NCBI GenBank assembly: GCA_963728155.1
Contig: CAVSJF010000006.1
Coordinates: 744,001 to 808,000, forward strand
DNA length: 64,000 bases
Direction: 5' to 3'
Origin: JACVRW01 sp963728155
GTDB taxonomy: Bacteria > Actinomycetota > Thermoleophilia > Solirubrobacterales > Thermoleophilaceae
Part shown: in pieces, positions 50,305-58,572 of the stretch
Numbering within the stretch: position 1 is the stretch's first letter
Layout of the letters: each line of letters starts with the position of its first letter
Notes under the pieces: model-generated
Seen by the model: only the letters and a program-made list of their open reading frames with translations
Told to the model about the DNA's origin: nothing
The model's database searches: none
Position numbers and translations under genes: made by a program

Positions 50305-51344
50305 CACAGCGGATAGCCGACCGGCACTCCATCCTCGACGCGCTCGATGTACTCCATGATGCCGTAGCCCGTGCGACCGTCCCAGGTGAACTCGGTGAAG
50401 GCCTCGGCCACGCGAGACACCAGCAGCTCGCCGTCGGCCCGCCGGCGATTGCGCAGCGGCGCGAGCGTGAGAACCCGCCCGTGGATGAGGGCTTTGCAGC
50501 TCTCGGTTCGCACGCCGATCGTGACCGCCGCCGGGTTCCGGTCGGCTGACCACTCCGTGGTCACGTCGAGGTCGATCACCTCCTCGTAGCGCCCGTCGAT
50601 CAGCACCACGCCCAACCGGCGCGAGTGGCCGTCCGCCGACGTGTTGCGCAGCAGCATGAACGCTCGGTCCTCGTCGAAGTTGGCGATCAGCAGCCGGTAG
50701 AACCAGATGGCCTGCCAGTAGCGGGGACCCCAGGAGTGGTCGCGCCAGCCGAGGGCGTCGAGGTCCCACTCCTCCTGTCCCGCGCGCATCGTGCCCAGTA
50801 CCGCGATGTGCTGGTTGAAGTGCCCCCGTGAGAACTCGTACCCGTAGAGCATCTTGTCCTGGTGCTCGGGGGCGGTTGGCTCGCCGCCGTGCGCCGGACC
50901 GACCGCGCGCGCGTGCATGTGCACCTCGCCGTCCACTCGCGGCGCGGTGGCGAACATCCGCTTCGGATCGTTCAGCACGGAGGGGTCGTCGAGGAGCAGC
51001 AGCTCGCCCTGGTAGTGCATCTCGACGCGCTCGAACGGCTCATCGACCGAATAGCGAAGGCCGCCGGCGTCGAAGGCCTCGTTCGTGGAGATGCTCGGAC
51101 GGGCGAACTGGCATGCGACACGTCCGTCGGGCAGGTACAGGCAGACCGAGAGCTCGGCGTGACCCTCGTTGGGCCGGTTGCCGAGCCGCATCCAGCCGCC
51201 GGCCCGCAGGCGCGCGTCGAACCCGTTGACGTAGACGCTCTCGTTGAAGTTGACCGCGTCGTCGGGCGGGTGCGGCTGCTCGTCGCTTCGCTCGAGCCGG
51301 AATCCGTGCGGCGCCATGATCCGTTCTCCTGACTGGCCGCTCAT
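50304..51344 (-). CDS. Lipocalin-like protein with RDHSWGPR motif (copy 3)
   Basis: A 346-residue protein of the same beta-rich type as the two other copies, with WRDHSWGPRYWQAIWFYRLL in the middle and NFNESVYVNGFDARLRAGGW near the start. ATG 51344 overlaps the ligase stop by one base (TAATG), which favours coupled translation; ATG 51317 has a good GGAG and is an alternative. Three divergent copies in one window, all beside acyl-CoA ligases, imply a function in handling the same hydrophobic substrates. Specific role unknown. Confidence 0.55.
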   Translation of the reverse strand: MSGQSGERIMAPHGFRLERSDEQPHPPDDAVNFNESVYVNGFDARLRAGGWMRLGNRPNEGHAELSVCLYLPDGRVACQFARPSISTNEAFDAGGLRYSVDEPFERVEMHYQGELLLLDDPSVLNDPKRMFATAPRVDGEVHMHARAVGPAHGGEPTAPEHQDKMLYGYEFSRGHFNQHIAVLGTMRAGQEEWDLDALGWRDHSWGPRYWQAIWFYRLLIANFDEDRAFMLLRNTSADGHSRRLGVVLIDGRYEEVIDLDVTTEWSADRNPAAVTIGVRTESCKALIHGRVLTLAPLRNRRRADGELLVSRVAEAFTEFTWDGRTGYGIMEYIERVEDGVPVGYPL

Positions 51345-52969
51345 TAGAGCAGAGCCCCTTCCTCGCCGGTGAGCGCGCTCTTCATCACGCGGTTCATCGC
51401 GTTGCGTGGGAGGGCGTCCATGAAGTCGACGCGGCGGGGGACCTTGTAGTCGGCGAGTCGCTCGCGGCAGAAGGCGATGATCTCCTCAGCGGTCGGCGCC
51501 GGCTCGCCGGCGGCGACCACGACCGCGCGGACGTCCTCACCCAGAACGGGATTGGGCATCGCCACCGCGGCGGCCTCGGCCACCCCGGGGTGTTCGGCGA
51601 GCACCGCCTCGATCTCCGACGAGGAGATGTTCAGGCCTCCGCGGCGGATGATCTGCTTGCGGCGATCGACGTAGTACACGAACCCCTCCTCGTCGGCGGT
51701 GGCCAGGTCGCCGGTGTAGACCCAGTCGTGGCGCAGGACCTCGCGTGTCGCCTCCGGGTCGCGGACGTAGCGCGACATCGTGCTGGGACCGCGCAGGCAG
51801 AGCTCCCCCGTCTGGCCCACGGGAACGGGCACTCCGTCGTCGTCGAGCACCGCATGCTCGACCCAGGGGTGGAACGTGTTCCGGCCGATGGACAGGCCGT
51901 AGATCCCCATCCGGCGCAGCGCGGCCGGGTGGTCTTCGGGCGTGAGCATCATCCCCGTGTTGCCGCTCTCGGTGAGCCCGTACACGTTCACCAGCTCCAC
52001 CTCCCAGGCCTCGCCGATCTCGCGCCAGACCCGCTCGTAGAACGCGCGGCCCGCGGGCTGCGCGCCGTAGCAGACGCGCCGCAGCGCCGGGGGGTCGAGC
52101 GCCGCGATCTCGGCGGGCTGGAGGCGCACGAACATGAGCTGCAACACCGGATTGACCAGAAAGATCGAGGTGGTGCCGTAGCGCCCCATCCGGTCGAACA
52201 TCGCGTGCAGGTCGAACTCCGGCTCTATGGCGAACGTGCAGCCCGCGACGAGGCAGGAGAGCAGGTTGGTGTGGCAGGCGGTGCTGGTGAAGAAGGGCGC
52301 GTAGGACTGGTAGACGCTCGTCTCGTCGAGCCCCCAGAGCGGAACGGCCTGGTGGCCGCAGGCCACCGACCCCGCGTGCGTCATGGCCACGGCCTTCGGT
52401 GTTCCCGTGGTCCCGGAGGTGAAGATCCAGTCGGCGTCGTCGTCCTCGCCGACCGGCGTGCGCGCAGGCTGGGGGCCCGCTGCGTCCATCGCGGCGGCGA
52501 GCGAGGCGCCCAGGCGCGGCTCGTCGGCGACCTCGATCAGCGCCGTCCCGCCGAGCGACTCGCGCAGATCGCCGAGCAATTCCGCGAACTGGGGGGTGAA
52601 GACCAGGGCCGCCGGCTCGATGAACTCGAGCACGTAGGCCAGCTCGCGGCGCACGTAGCGCGTGTTGAGTGGCACGTTGATCGCGCCGAGCCAGTGAGCG
52701 GCGTGGTAGACCACGTGGGCCTCCGCTCCGCCGTTGTTGTCGAGAAGGATGCCCACGCGGTCGCCCTTGCCGACGCCTGCCGCGGCCAGGACAGACGCCA
52801 TCCGGCCCGCCTGACGGCGCAGTCCTCCGTAGCTGAAACGCACCTCGCCGGCCGCGACGAGGCTGGGGGCGATCAGCGCGATCCGCTCAGGCGTCTGCGC
52901 CGCCCGCGCCGCGAGCACGTCGGGAACGGTGCGTTCGCTGACGGTGTCGGGAAGCGAACGCTGTGTCAT
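51344..52969 (-). CDS. AMP-forming acyl-CoA ligase (upstream of lipocalin-like gene)
   Basis: Adenylate-forming ligase, 541 residues. WIFTSGTTGTPKAVAMTH, NVYGLTESGNTG, HDWVYTGDLATADEEGFVYYVDRRKQIIRRGGLNISSSEIE and the C-terminal LPRNAMNRVMKS (in place of the usual TGKxxK Lys motif) are visible. ATG 52969 is used because upstream sequence is shared with the divergent regulator's promoter. It is coupled to the lipocalin-like gene. The altered C-terminal lysine segment still contains a Lys, so activity is expected. Confidence 0.85.
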   Translation of the reverse strand: MTQRSLPDTVSERTVPDVLAARAAQTPERIALIAPSLVAAGEVRFSYGGLRRQAGRMASVLAAAGVGKGDRVGILLDNNGGAEAHVVYHAAHWLGAINVPLNTRYVRRELAYVLEFIEPAALVFTPQFAELLGDLRESLGGTALIEVADEPRLGASLAAAMDAAGPQPARTPVGEDDDADWIFTSGTTGTPKAVAMTHAGSVACGHQAVPLWGLDETSVYQSYAPFFTSTACHTNLLSCLVAGCTFAIEPEFDLHAMFDRMGRYGTTSIFLVNPVLQLMFVRLQPAEIAALDPPALRRVCYGAQPAGRAFYERVWREIGEAWEVELVNVYGLTESGNTGMMLTPEDHPAALRRMGIYGLSIGRNTFHPWVEHAVLDDDGVPVPVGQTGELCLRGPSTMSRYVRDPEATREVLRHDWVYTGDLATADEEGFVYYVDRRKQIIRRGGLNISSSEIEAVLAEHPGVAEAAAVAMPNPVLGEDVRAVVVAAGEPAPTAEEIIAFCRERLADYKVPRRVDFMDALPRNAMNRVMKSALTGEEGALL

Positions 52970-53051
52970 TGACCCGGCGAGCGTCGCGGCTGGCTGCCGG
53001 TAGTCCAACTGTCGAAAGTGCCAATGGGGACGGTAGGGTCGCCCCGGACCT

Positions 53052-53672
53052 ATGAGCGGGCAAGACAGCGAGCCGAGGACTGCCGGCCGTGGCCGAGAGT
53101 CCGTGAATGCGGTCACGGCGGCGCTGGGGGGACGCATCAGGGCGCTGAGGCTCGAACGCGGGCTCTCGCTGCGTACGGTCGCGGCAGCCGCCCAGGTCAG
53201 CCCGAGCCTGCTCAGCCAGATCGAGCGCGGAGAGGCCAGCCCGTCACTGGTCTCGCTCGTGGCGATCGCCGACGCGCTCGTGGTCCGGCCTGGAGTGCTG
53301 CTCGGGGACGATGCCGCGGCCGAGGACACCAAATCGCCGGTCGTCCGCCGCGAGGAGCGCCGGGTGATCGACGACGAGCTCTGCCGGCGCGAGTACCTGA
53401 TGCACCTCGACGATCCGCTCCTGGAGGTCGCCGAGCTGATAGTCGCTCCCGGCGGCCAGTCGCGCCCGCGCCTGGCCCGGCACTCCGGCCGCGACTACGG
53501 CGTGGTGATCACCGGCGAGATCGTCGTGGAGTTCGATAGCGGCATCGAGACCCTGCGGCGCGGGGACTACATCGCGTTCGACGCGGATTCTCCGCATCGC
53601 CTCGTGAACCGGTCCAAGAAGCCGGCCCGGGTGCTGTGGATCATCGCTCACGGCCGCCCGGCGGGGCCATAG
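53052..53672 (+). CDS. XRE-family regulator with C-terminal cupin domain
   Basis: A 206-residue regulator. The helix-turn-helix is IRALRLERGLSLRTVAAAAQVSPSLLSQIERGEASPSLVSL. The C-terminal half is a cupin (HSGRDYGVVITGEIVVEF; GDYIAFDADSPHRLVN) that probably binds a small effector. ATG 53052 is divergent from the ligase at 52969, 82 bp away, and points toward the aldehyde dehydrogenase operon. The inverted repeat at 53702 is a candidate target. Such regulators often control amine or alcohol catabolism, but the effector here is not evident. Confidence 0.84.
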   Translation: MSGQDSEPRTAGRGRESVNAVTAALGGRIRALRLERGLSLRTVAAAAQVSPSLLSQIERGEASPSLVSLVAIADALVVRPGVLLGDDAAAEDTKSPVVRREERRVIDDELCRREYLMHLDDPLLEVAELIVAPGGQSRPRLARHSGRDYGVVITGEIVVEFDSGIETLRRGDYIAFDADSPHRLVNRSKKPARVLWIIAHGRPAGP

Positions 53673-53701
53673 AGCCGCGGGGCGCCCCTTGTTCAATAGC
53701 A

Positions 53702-53716
53702 CTGGACATCGTCCAG
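53702..53716. promoter_or_regulatory. Inverted repeat upstream of the aldehyde dehydrogenase operon
   Basis: CTGGAC and GTCCAG are perfect arms around ATC (53702-53716), 26 bp before the ATG at 53742. It is preceded by TTGTTCAATAGC, and a similar TTGTATAGC...CTGGACA arrangement occurs at 58524-58543. Probable operator or promoter element for the XRE-cupin regulator. Confidence 0.4.
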
Positions 53717-53741
53717 CCGCGTCGCTAGGCTCGCGCGCACC

Positions 53742-55193
53742 ATGGCTGTCCTTGACGTGCAGGCTCAGCTCATCGGGGGAGAGCGTGTGGCGGCGCTCGA
53801 CGGCGAGTCCTTCGAGGTCGTCGACCCGTCCACGGGCGGGCATATCGCCGATGTCCCGCGCAGCAAGGCGGCCGACGTGGACCGCGCCGTGCTCGCGGCG
53901 CGCACGGCTTTCGATTCGTGGCGGCTGACGGCTCCGGCTGATCGCGGCCGGCTGCTCACCGCCGCCGCCTTCCGCCTTCGAGAGCACTCCGCTGAGATCG
54001 CGCGGCTGGGCTCGCTGGACGGAGGGCTGCCCCTGCCGGCGGTGGAGCGTGACGTCGAGGCAACGGCCCGGTACCTCGAGTACTACGGCGGGCTGGCGGA
54101 CAAGGTCGGGGGCGACGTCGTCCCGATCGGGCGCGAGTACCTCGATTACACCGAGCGTGAGCCCTGGGGCGTATGCGCGGTGGTCCTGCCCTTCAACTCC
54201 CCCTTCCAGATACTGGCGCGAAGCCTCGCGCCGGCGCTCGCCGCGGGCAACACGGTGGTGGCGAAGGCCGCCGAGCAGGCGCCGCTCGGCCCGCTGCGCC
54301 TCGCGGAGATCCTGGAGCAGGAGGGCCTGCCCCCCGGCGTGGTGAACGTGATCACCGGGCTGGGTGCGGAGGCCGGCGCGCGTCTGGTGGGACACGAGGA
54401 CGTCGACCGCATCACGTTCACCGGGTCCGAGGACACCGGCCGCCGCGTGATGGAGGCGGCCACGCGCAACCTGACGCCCGTGACCCTGGAGCTGGGCGGA
54501 AAATCGCCGCAGATCATCTTCGCCGACGCCGACCTCGAGCTGGCGGCGCAGACCGTGGTGGACAGCCTCGTCTGGAGCGCGGGGCAGGTGTGCTCCGCCG
54601 GGACGCGGCTGCTGGTGGACCGCTCGGTGCGCGACGACGTCGTGGAGCCGGTGGTCGAGCAGATGCGGGCGACCAGCGTCGGGGCCGCCGTCGACTGCCC
54701 CGACATGGGGCCGCTGATCACCGAGCACCAGCGCTCGAACGTGCTCCGCGCGATCGACGGGGCCACCGCGGGCGGCGCCCGGCTGCGCACCGGCGGCACC
54801 GATGCGCCCGCGACCCCGGCGGGCGGCTTCTACGTGGAGCCGACCGTGTTCGACGAGGTCGATCCCGGCAGCTCGCTCGCCCAGGAGGAGGTGTTCGGGC
54901 CGGTCCTGGCGGTGATGGACTTCGACTCGGAGCAGAAGGCGGTCGACATCGCAAACGGAACCCGCTTCGGGTTGATGGCGGGAGTCTGGACGCGAGACCT
55001 CGGCCGCGCTCACCGCGTCGCGCGCGAGCTGCGCTGCGGGCAGGTGTACGTGAACACCTACGGGGCGGGAACCGGGATCGAGCTGCCGTTCGGCGGCTAC
55101 AAGAAGAGCGGGATCGGCCGCGAGAAGGGCATAGCGGGGTATCTCGAGTACACCCAGATAAAGAACGTCTGCATAAAGGTGGATGCCAAATGA
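53742..55193 (+). CDS. NAD(P)-dependent aldehyde dehydrogenase
   Basis: Oxidises an aldehyde to the acid. Motifs: LPFNSPFQILARSLAPALAAGNT, the cofactor loop FTGSEDTGRRV, catalytic Glu in LELGGKSPQ, catalytic Cys in SAGQVCSAGTR, and EEVFGPVLAV. 483 residues, full length. First gene of the rightward operon; its stop overlaps the SDR start (ATGA). The pairing with an SDR suggests alcohol-aldehyde-acid oxidation of one substrate. Specificity cannot be assigned. Confidence 0.88.
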   Translation: MAVLDVQAQLIGGERVAALDGESFEVVDPSTGGHIADVPRSKAADVDRAVLAARTAFDSWRLTAPADRGRLLTAAAFRLREHSAEIARLGSLDGGLPLPAVERDVEATARYLEYYGGLADKVGGDVVPIGREYLDYTEREPWGVCAVVLPFNSPFQILARSLAPALAAGNTVVAKAAEQAPLGPLRLAEILEQEGLPPGVVNVITGLGAEAGARLVGHEDVDRITFTGSEDTGRRVMEAATRNLTPVTLELGGKSPQIIFADADLELAAQTVVDSLVWSAGQVCSAGTRLLVDRSVRDDVVEPVVEQMRATSVGAAVDCPDMGPLITEHQRSNVLRAIDGATAGGARLRTGGTDAPATPAGGFYVEPTVFDEVDPGSSLAQEEVFGPVLAVMDFDSEQKAVDIANGTRFGLMAGVWTRDLGRAHRVARELRCGQVYVNTYGAGTGIELPFGGYKKSGIGREKGIAGYLEYTQIKNVCIKVDAK

Positions 55194-55963
55194 GCACTGA
55201 TGTGACCGCCCAAGTGTCCTCGGTAGGACCGCGGCTGACCGGCAAGACATCGATCATCACGGGCGCCGGATCGGGGATGGGCTATGCCTCCGTCGAGCGC
55301 TTCCTCGCCGAAGGCGGCGACGTGGTCGCGCTGGATCTGCGCGACGAGGGACTCGAGAAGCTGCGTGAGGCTCACGGCGACGAACACCTGATGGCCGTCA
55401 CCTGCGACGTGACCGACCAGCAGGCCGTGAGCGACGTGGTGGCGGCGACCGTCGACCGTTTCGGGGCCGTGGACGCCTTCTTCAACAACGCGGGCGTGCC
55501 GTTCGTCGCCAAGCCGATCGAGGAGGTGACCGACGACGACTGGGACCTGAACATCTCCGTGAACCTCAAGGCGATCCTGATCGCGGCACGGGCCGTGGTG
55601 CCGGTGATGAAGGGCCAGGGGGGCGGGAGCTTCATCATCACCGCCTCGATGGCCGGTCTGAGGCCGCGTCCCAACCTCGGGCCCTACACGGTCGCGAAGG
55701 GTGGCGCGGTGCACTTCGCGAAGGCGCTGGCCATCGAGCTCGCGCCCGACCAGATCCGCGTGAACGCGATCTGTCCGGTGGCCGCCGCCACTCCGATGCT
55801 CGCCCAGTTCGGCGCCGGCGACCACATCACCGCCAAGGCCACGCCGATGGGTCGCCTGGCGACGGCGGAGGAGGTCGCGGCCGTCGCTCTGTTCCTGGCC
55901 TCCGACGACAGCGGCTTCCTGACCGGCCTCGCCATCCCCGTGGATGGCGGGCGCTCGATCTGA
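55190..55963 (+). CDS. Short-chain dehydrogenase/reductase
   Basis: SDR oxidoreductase of 257 residues. Nucleotide motif TGAGSGMGYA, acidic NAD-selecting residue in VVALDLRDE, FNNAGVP, catalytic Ser in TASMAGLRP and YTVAKGG (YxxxK). The acidic residue after the second strand points to NAD(H), that is, an oxidative role. ATG 55190 overlaps the previous stop. The next gene begins inside its stop (CTGA), with no conventional start codon. Confidence 0.86.
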   Translation: MSTDVTAQVSSVGPRLTGKTSIITGAGSGMGYASVERFLAEGGDVVALDLRDEGLEKLREAHGDEHLMAVTCDVTDQQAVSDVVAATVDRFGAVDAFFNNAGVPFVAKPIEEVTDDDWDLNISVNLKAILIAARAVVPVMKGQGGGSFIITASMAGLRPRPNLGPYTVAKGGAVHFAKALAIELAPDQIRVNAICPVAAATPMLAQFGAGDHITAKATPMGRLATAEEVAAVALFLASDDSGFLTGLAIPVDGGRSI

Positions 55964-56664
55964 AGGGCTCGAAGCTGATCGATGGGTTCACGGTCGTCGA
56001 CCTCTCCCAGCCGCTGTCCGATGAGATGGCGGGCTGGCGCGGGAGGGAGCGGGCCGAGGTCTCCGTCAAGCACCCGGCGATCGCCCACACGGTGCCGGGC
56101 GCGCGTATCTCGGCGACCTACCTGAGCATGGTCGCCCACGCGGGGACGCACGTGGACGCCGCGCGGCATTTCTATCCGGACGGAAAGAGCATCGACGAAT
56201 ACGAGCTGGGGCGGTTCGTCTGCCGCGGGGTGGCCATCGACGTGCGCCGTGAGGGGCCCCACGAGCTCTCGGCCGACGAGCTGCGCGCGGTCGATCCGGG
56301 CGTGAGGCCGGGCGATGCCGTGCTGCTGTACTTCGGGTACGCGGAGCGCTACACCACAGACGCCTACTACGACCACCCATATCTGTCCGGCGGGGCCGCC
56401 GAGTATCTCGCCGAGCGGGGGGCCGGCCTGGTCGGAGCCGACGTGATCTCTCCCGACCGTCCATCCCACCGCCGCGAGCAGCCCTTCCCCTTCCCGGTGC
56501 ACTCCGCGCTGCTGGGCCAGGATGTTCTGATCGTCGAGAACCTCGGGCCCGGCCTGGCGCGCGTGCTCGGCCGCGAGTTCCTGTTCGTCATGCCGCCGGT
56601 CAGGATCCCCGGCGGCGACGCCTCGCCGGTCGTGCCACTGGCGCTCGTGGCAGCGGAGGCATGA
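55960..56664 (+). CDS. Cyclase-family metal-dependent hydrolase 1 (possible CTG start)
   Basis: Protein of the cyclase family (kynurenine formamidase/isatin hydrolase-like), which hydrolyses amide or ester-type bonds with a bound metal. Signature segments are VVDLSQPLSDEMAGW and the metal motif HAGTHVDAARHF, then VGADVISPDRP. The N-terminal strand VVDLSQPL is essential to the fold but lies before the first ATG (56026). The only frame-compatible start overlapping the SDR stop is CTG 55960, mirroring the ATGA overlaps of its neighbours. A sequencing error in the start codon is the alternative. Its stop overlaps the next cyclase start. Confidence 0.7.
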   Translation: MKGSKLIDGFTVVDLSQPLSDEMAGWRGRERAEVSVKHPAIAHTVPGARISATYLSMVAHAGTHVDAARHFYPDGKSIDEYELGRFVCRGVAIDVRREGPHELSADELRAVDPGVRPGDAVLLYFGYAERYTTDAYYDHPYLSGGAAEYLAERGAGLVGADVISPDRPSHRREQPFPFPVHSALLGQDVLIVENLGPGLARVLGREFLFVMPPVRIPGGDASPVVPLALVAAEA

Positions 56665-57518
56665 GCCGCCCCCCGGCGCCAGAGGACGAACGCGGCGCGC
56701 TCGGCCTGATCGGCGCGGAGCAGGTACGCGACGCGGCCGCCCTTGTGCGGGAGGGGCGGGTGGTCGACCTCGGTATGCCGCTCGGACCCGAGACCCCGGT
56801 GCCCGCCCACCGGCCGGGCCTGTTGCGCTTCATGGACCGCGACGGCGGCGACTACGCCGCGGGCGCACGGCGCCCCGGGGGCTTTCAGTTCGCCGAGGAC
56901 ACCGTCCTCTTTCCCACTCACATCGGTACTCACATCGATGCGCTCGCACACGTCTGGCACGACGGCCGCCTCTACAACGGGCACCCCCAGGAGACGATCC
57001 GCAGCGGCACCGGCGCCCAGCGCTGCGGAGCCGACAAGCTGGGGCCGATCGTCGCCCGCGGCGTGCTGCTCGACATGGCCCGGGAGCGCGAGCTGGCCGC
57101 CGGCGACGCGATCGGCGCCACCGCGCTCGAGCGCGAGGCCGCTCGGCAGGGCATCGCTATCGAGCCCGGCGACGTGGTGCTGGTGCGGACCGGCTGGCTC
57201 GGGCGCACCGGTGCCTCCGCGGAGTCCTACTTCGACGGCGAGCCGGGCATCGATATCTCGGCTGCCCGCTGGCTGGCCGATGCCGGCGTGGCGGCGGTGG
57301 GATGCGACAACTTCGCGATCGAGCCGCTGCCCTTCGCCGAGGGAGAGGCCTTCCCCGTCCACCAGCTGCTGCTGTGCGACCACGGCATTGCGCTCATCGA
57401 GGGAGTCGTCCTCGACGAGCTCGCCCGGCTCGCCGGCGCGCCGTTCCTCTTCGTCGCCCTGCCGCTGGCCCTCGTGGGCTCCACCGCCTCGCCTCTGAAT
57501 CCGGTGGCCGTCCTGTGA
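56661..57518 (+). CDS. Cyclase-family metal-dependent hydrolase 2
   Basis: Second member of the same family, 285 residues, only distantly similar to its neighbour. VVDLGMPLGPETPVPAH, the metal motif THIGTHIDALAHVW, GVLLDMARERELAAGDAI and VGCDNFAIEPLPF are typical. It carries an N-terminal helical extension not seen in the first copy. Start and stop overlap both neighbours (ATGA, GTGA). Tandem unlike copies raise the possibility of a heteromeric enzyme or two successive hydrolyses. Confidence 0.83.
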   Translation: MSRPPAPEDERGALGLIGAEQVRDAAALVREGRVVDLGMPLGPETPVPAHRPGLLRFMDRDGGDYAAGARRPGGFQFAEDTVLFPTHIGTHIDALAHVWHDGRLYNGHPQETIRSGTGAQRCGADKLGPIVARGVLLDMARERELAAGDAIGATALEREAARQGIAIEPGDVVLVRTGWLGRTGASAESYFDGEPGIDISAARWLADAGVAAVGCDNFAIEPLPFAEGEAFPVHQLLLCDHGIALIEGVVLDELARLAGAPFLFVALPLALVGSTASPLNPVAVL

Positions 57519-58531
57519 GCGGATGGACTCCCCTGCGCGGCGTGACCGTGGTCGACCTCTCACAGCAGCTCCCGGGCCCGTTCGCCACCCTCCTGCTTCG
57601 GACGCTGGGTGCCCGGGTCATCAAGGTCGAGCCACCCGGCGGCGATCCCGCCCGCGAGATCGATCCGCCCATGTTCGCGCGCCTCGTGGCCGGCAAGGAG
57701 GTGGTCGTGCTCGATCTCAAGCGCGAGGACGGCCGCGACCGGCTGCACGACCTCGTCGGGCGGGCTGACGTGTTCCTCGAGGGGTTCCGGCCCGGGGTGG
57801 TCGGGCGTCTGGGCGCCGACTGGGAGACGCTGTCGGCACTCAACTCCCGCCTCGTCTACTGCTCGCTGTCGGGCTTTGGCTCGGCCGGCCCGCTGGCGGA
57901 GCGCCCCGGGCACGACCTGAACTTCCTGGCCCTGGCGGCGGGCCTGCCGGCCGGCCTGACCGACGGCGAGGCACTGATCCGGGTCCCGTGGGTGGACCTG
58001 GCCGCCGGCACCAACGCCGCGTTGACCGTCATGGCGGCGCTGCTCGATCGGGAGGCGACCGGCGAGGGGCGGCGTCTCGACATCGCCATGCTCGACGCCG
58101 CCGCGGTGTGGTCGGCGGTCAAGCTCCCGCGAGCGGGAGCGGAGGGTGCCTACGGCGTCTTCGCCGCCGCGGACGGGGGCCGGGTCGCGGTATCGGTGCT
58201 CGAGGAGGCGATGTGGAGGCGACTGTGCGAGGCGTTCGCCTGGACCGACTGGCTCGACGAGCCCGCGATGGCCGGCCACGACCAGCGCCGTGCGCGCGCC
58301 GATGAGATCGCCGCCCGCCTCACGCGAGAGATCGCCGCACGGTCCTCGGCCGAGGTGGTCGAGCTGGCGACGCGCCATGACGTGGCGATCTCCCGGGTCA
58401 ACGACCTCGATGAGGCGGCCACGGACCCGCAGATCGCCGCGCGAGCGCTGTTTCCCGACGCGGCGAGCTGGCGACCGCTCGGCCCGTCGGCCCCCGCCCT
58501 GAGCCTTGACCCCCCTTCCGCCCTTGTATAG
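57515..58531 (+). CDS. CaiB/BaiF-family (class III) CoA transferase
   Basis: Moves CoA between carboxylic acids through an enzyme-bound Asp anhydride. Motifs: VVDLSQQLPGPFATLLLRTLGARVIKVEPPGGDPAR, DVFLEGFRPGVVGRLGADW, LSGFGSAGPLAERPGHDLNFLALAAGL (catalytic Asp in PGHDLN), and RVPWVDLAAG. 338 residues, shorter at the C-terminus than many relatives. GTG 57515 overlaps the cyclase stop (GTGA). It would give the acid from the cyclase/dehydrogenase steps its CoA for the thiolase-like proteins. Confidence 0.85.
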   Translation: MSGWTPLRGVTVVDLSQQLPGPFATLLLRTLGARVIKVEPPGGDPAREIDPPMFARLVAGKEVVVLDLKREDGRDRLHDLVGRADVFLEGFRPGVVGRLGADWETLSALNSRLVYCSLSGFGSAGPLAERPGHDLNFLALAAGLPAGLTDGEALIRVPWVDLAAGTNAALTVMAALLDREATGEGRRLDIAMLDAAAVWSAVKLPRAGAEGAYGVFAAADGGRVAVSVLEEAMWRRLCEAFAWTDWLDEPAMAGHDQRRARADEIAARLTREIAARSSAEVVELATRHDVAISRVNDLDEAATDPQIAARALFPDAASWRPLGPSAPALSLDPPSALV

Positions 58532-58550
58532 CCTGGCTGGACAGACGTAA
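58524..58550 (+). promoter_or_regulatory. Candidate internal promoter/operator before the thiolase-like genes
   Basis: TTGTATAGC followed by CTGGACA (58537-58543) stands about 30 bp before ATG 58573, in the only real gap inside the rightward operon. TTGT, ATAGC and CTGGACA occur in the same order before the aldehyde dehydrogenase at 53692-53708. Shared control of the two operon halves is inferred. Confidence 0.35.
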
Positions 58551-58572
58551 ACCGGGCTGTACGGGCGAAAAG

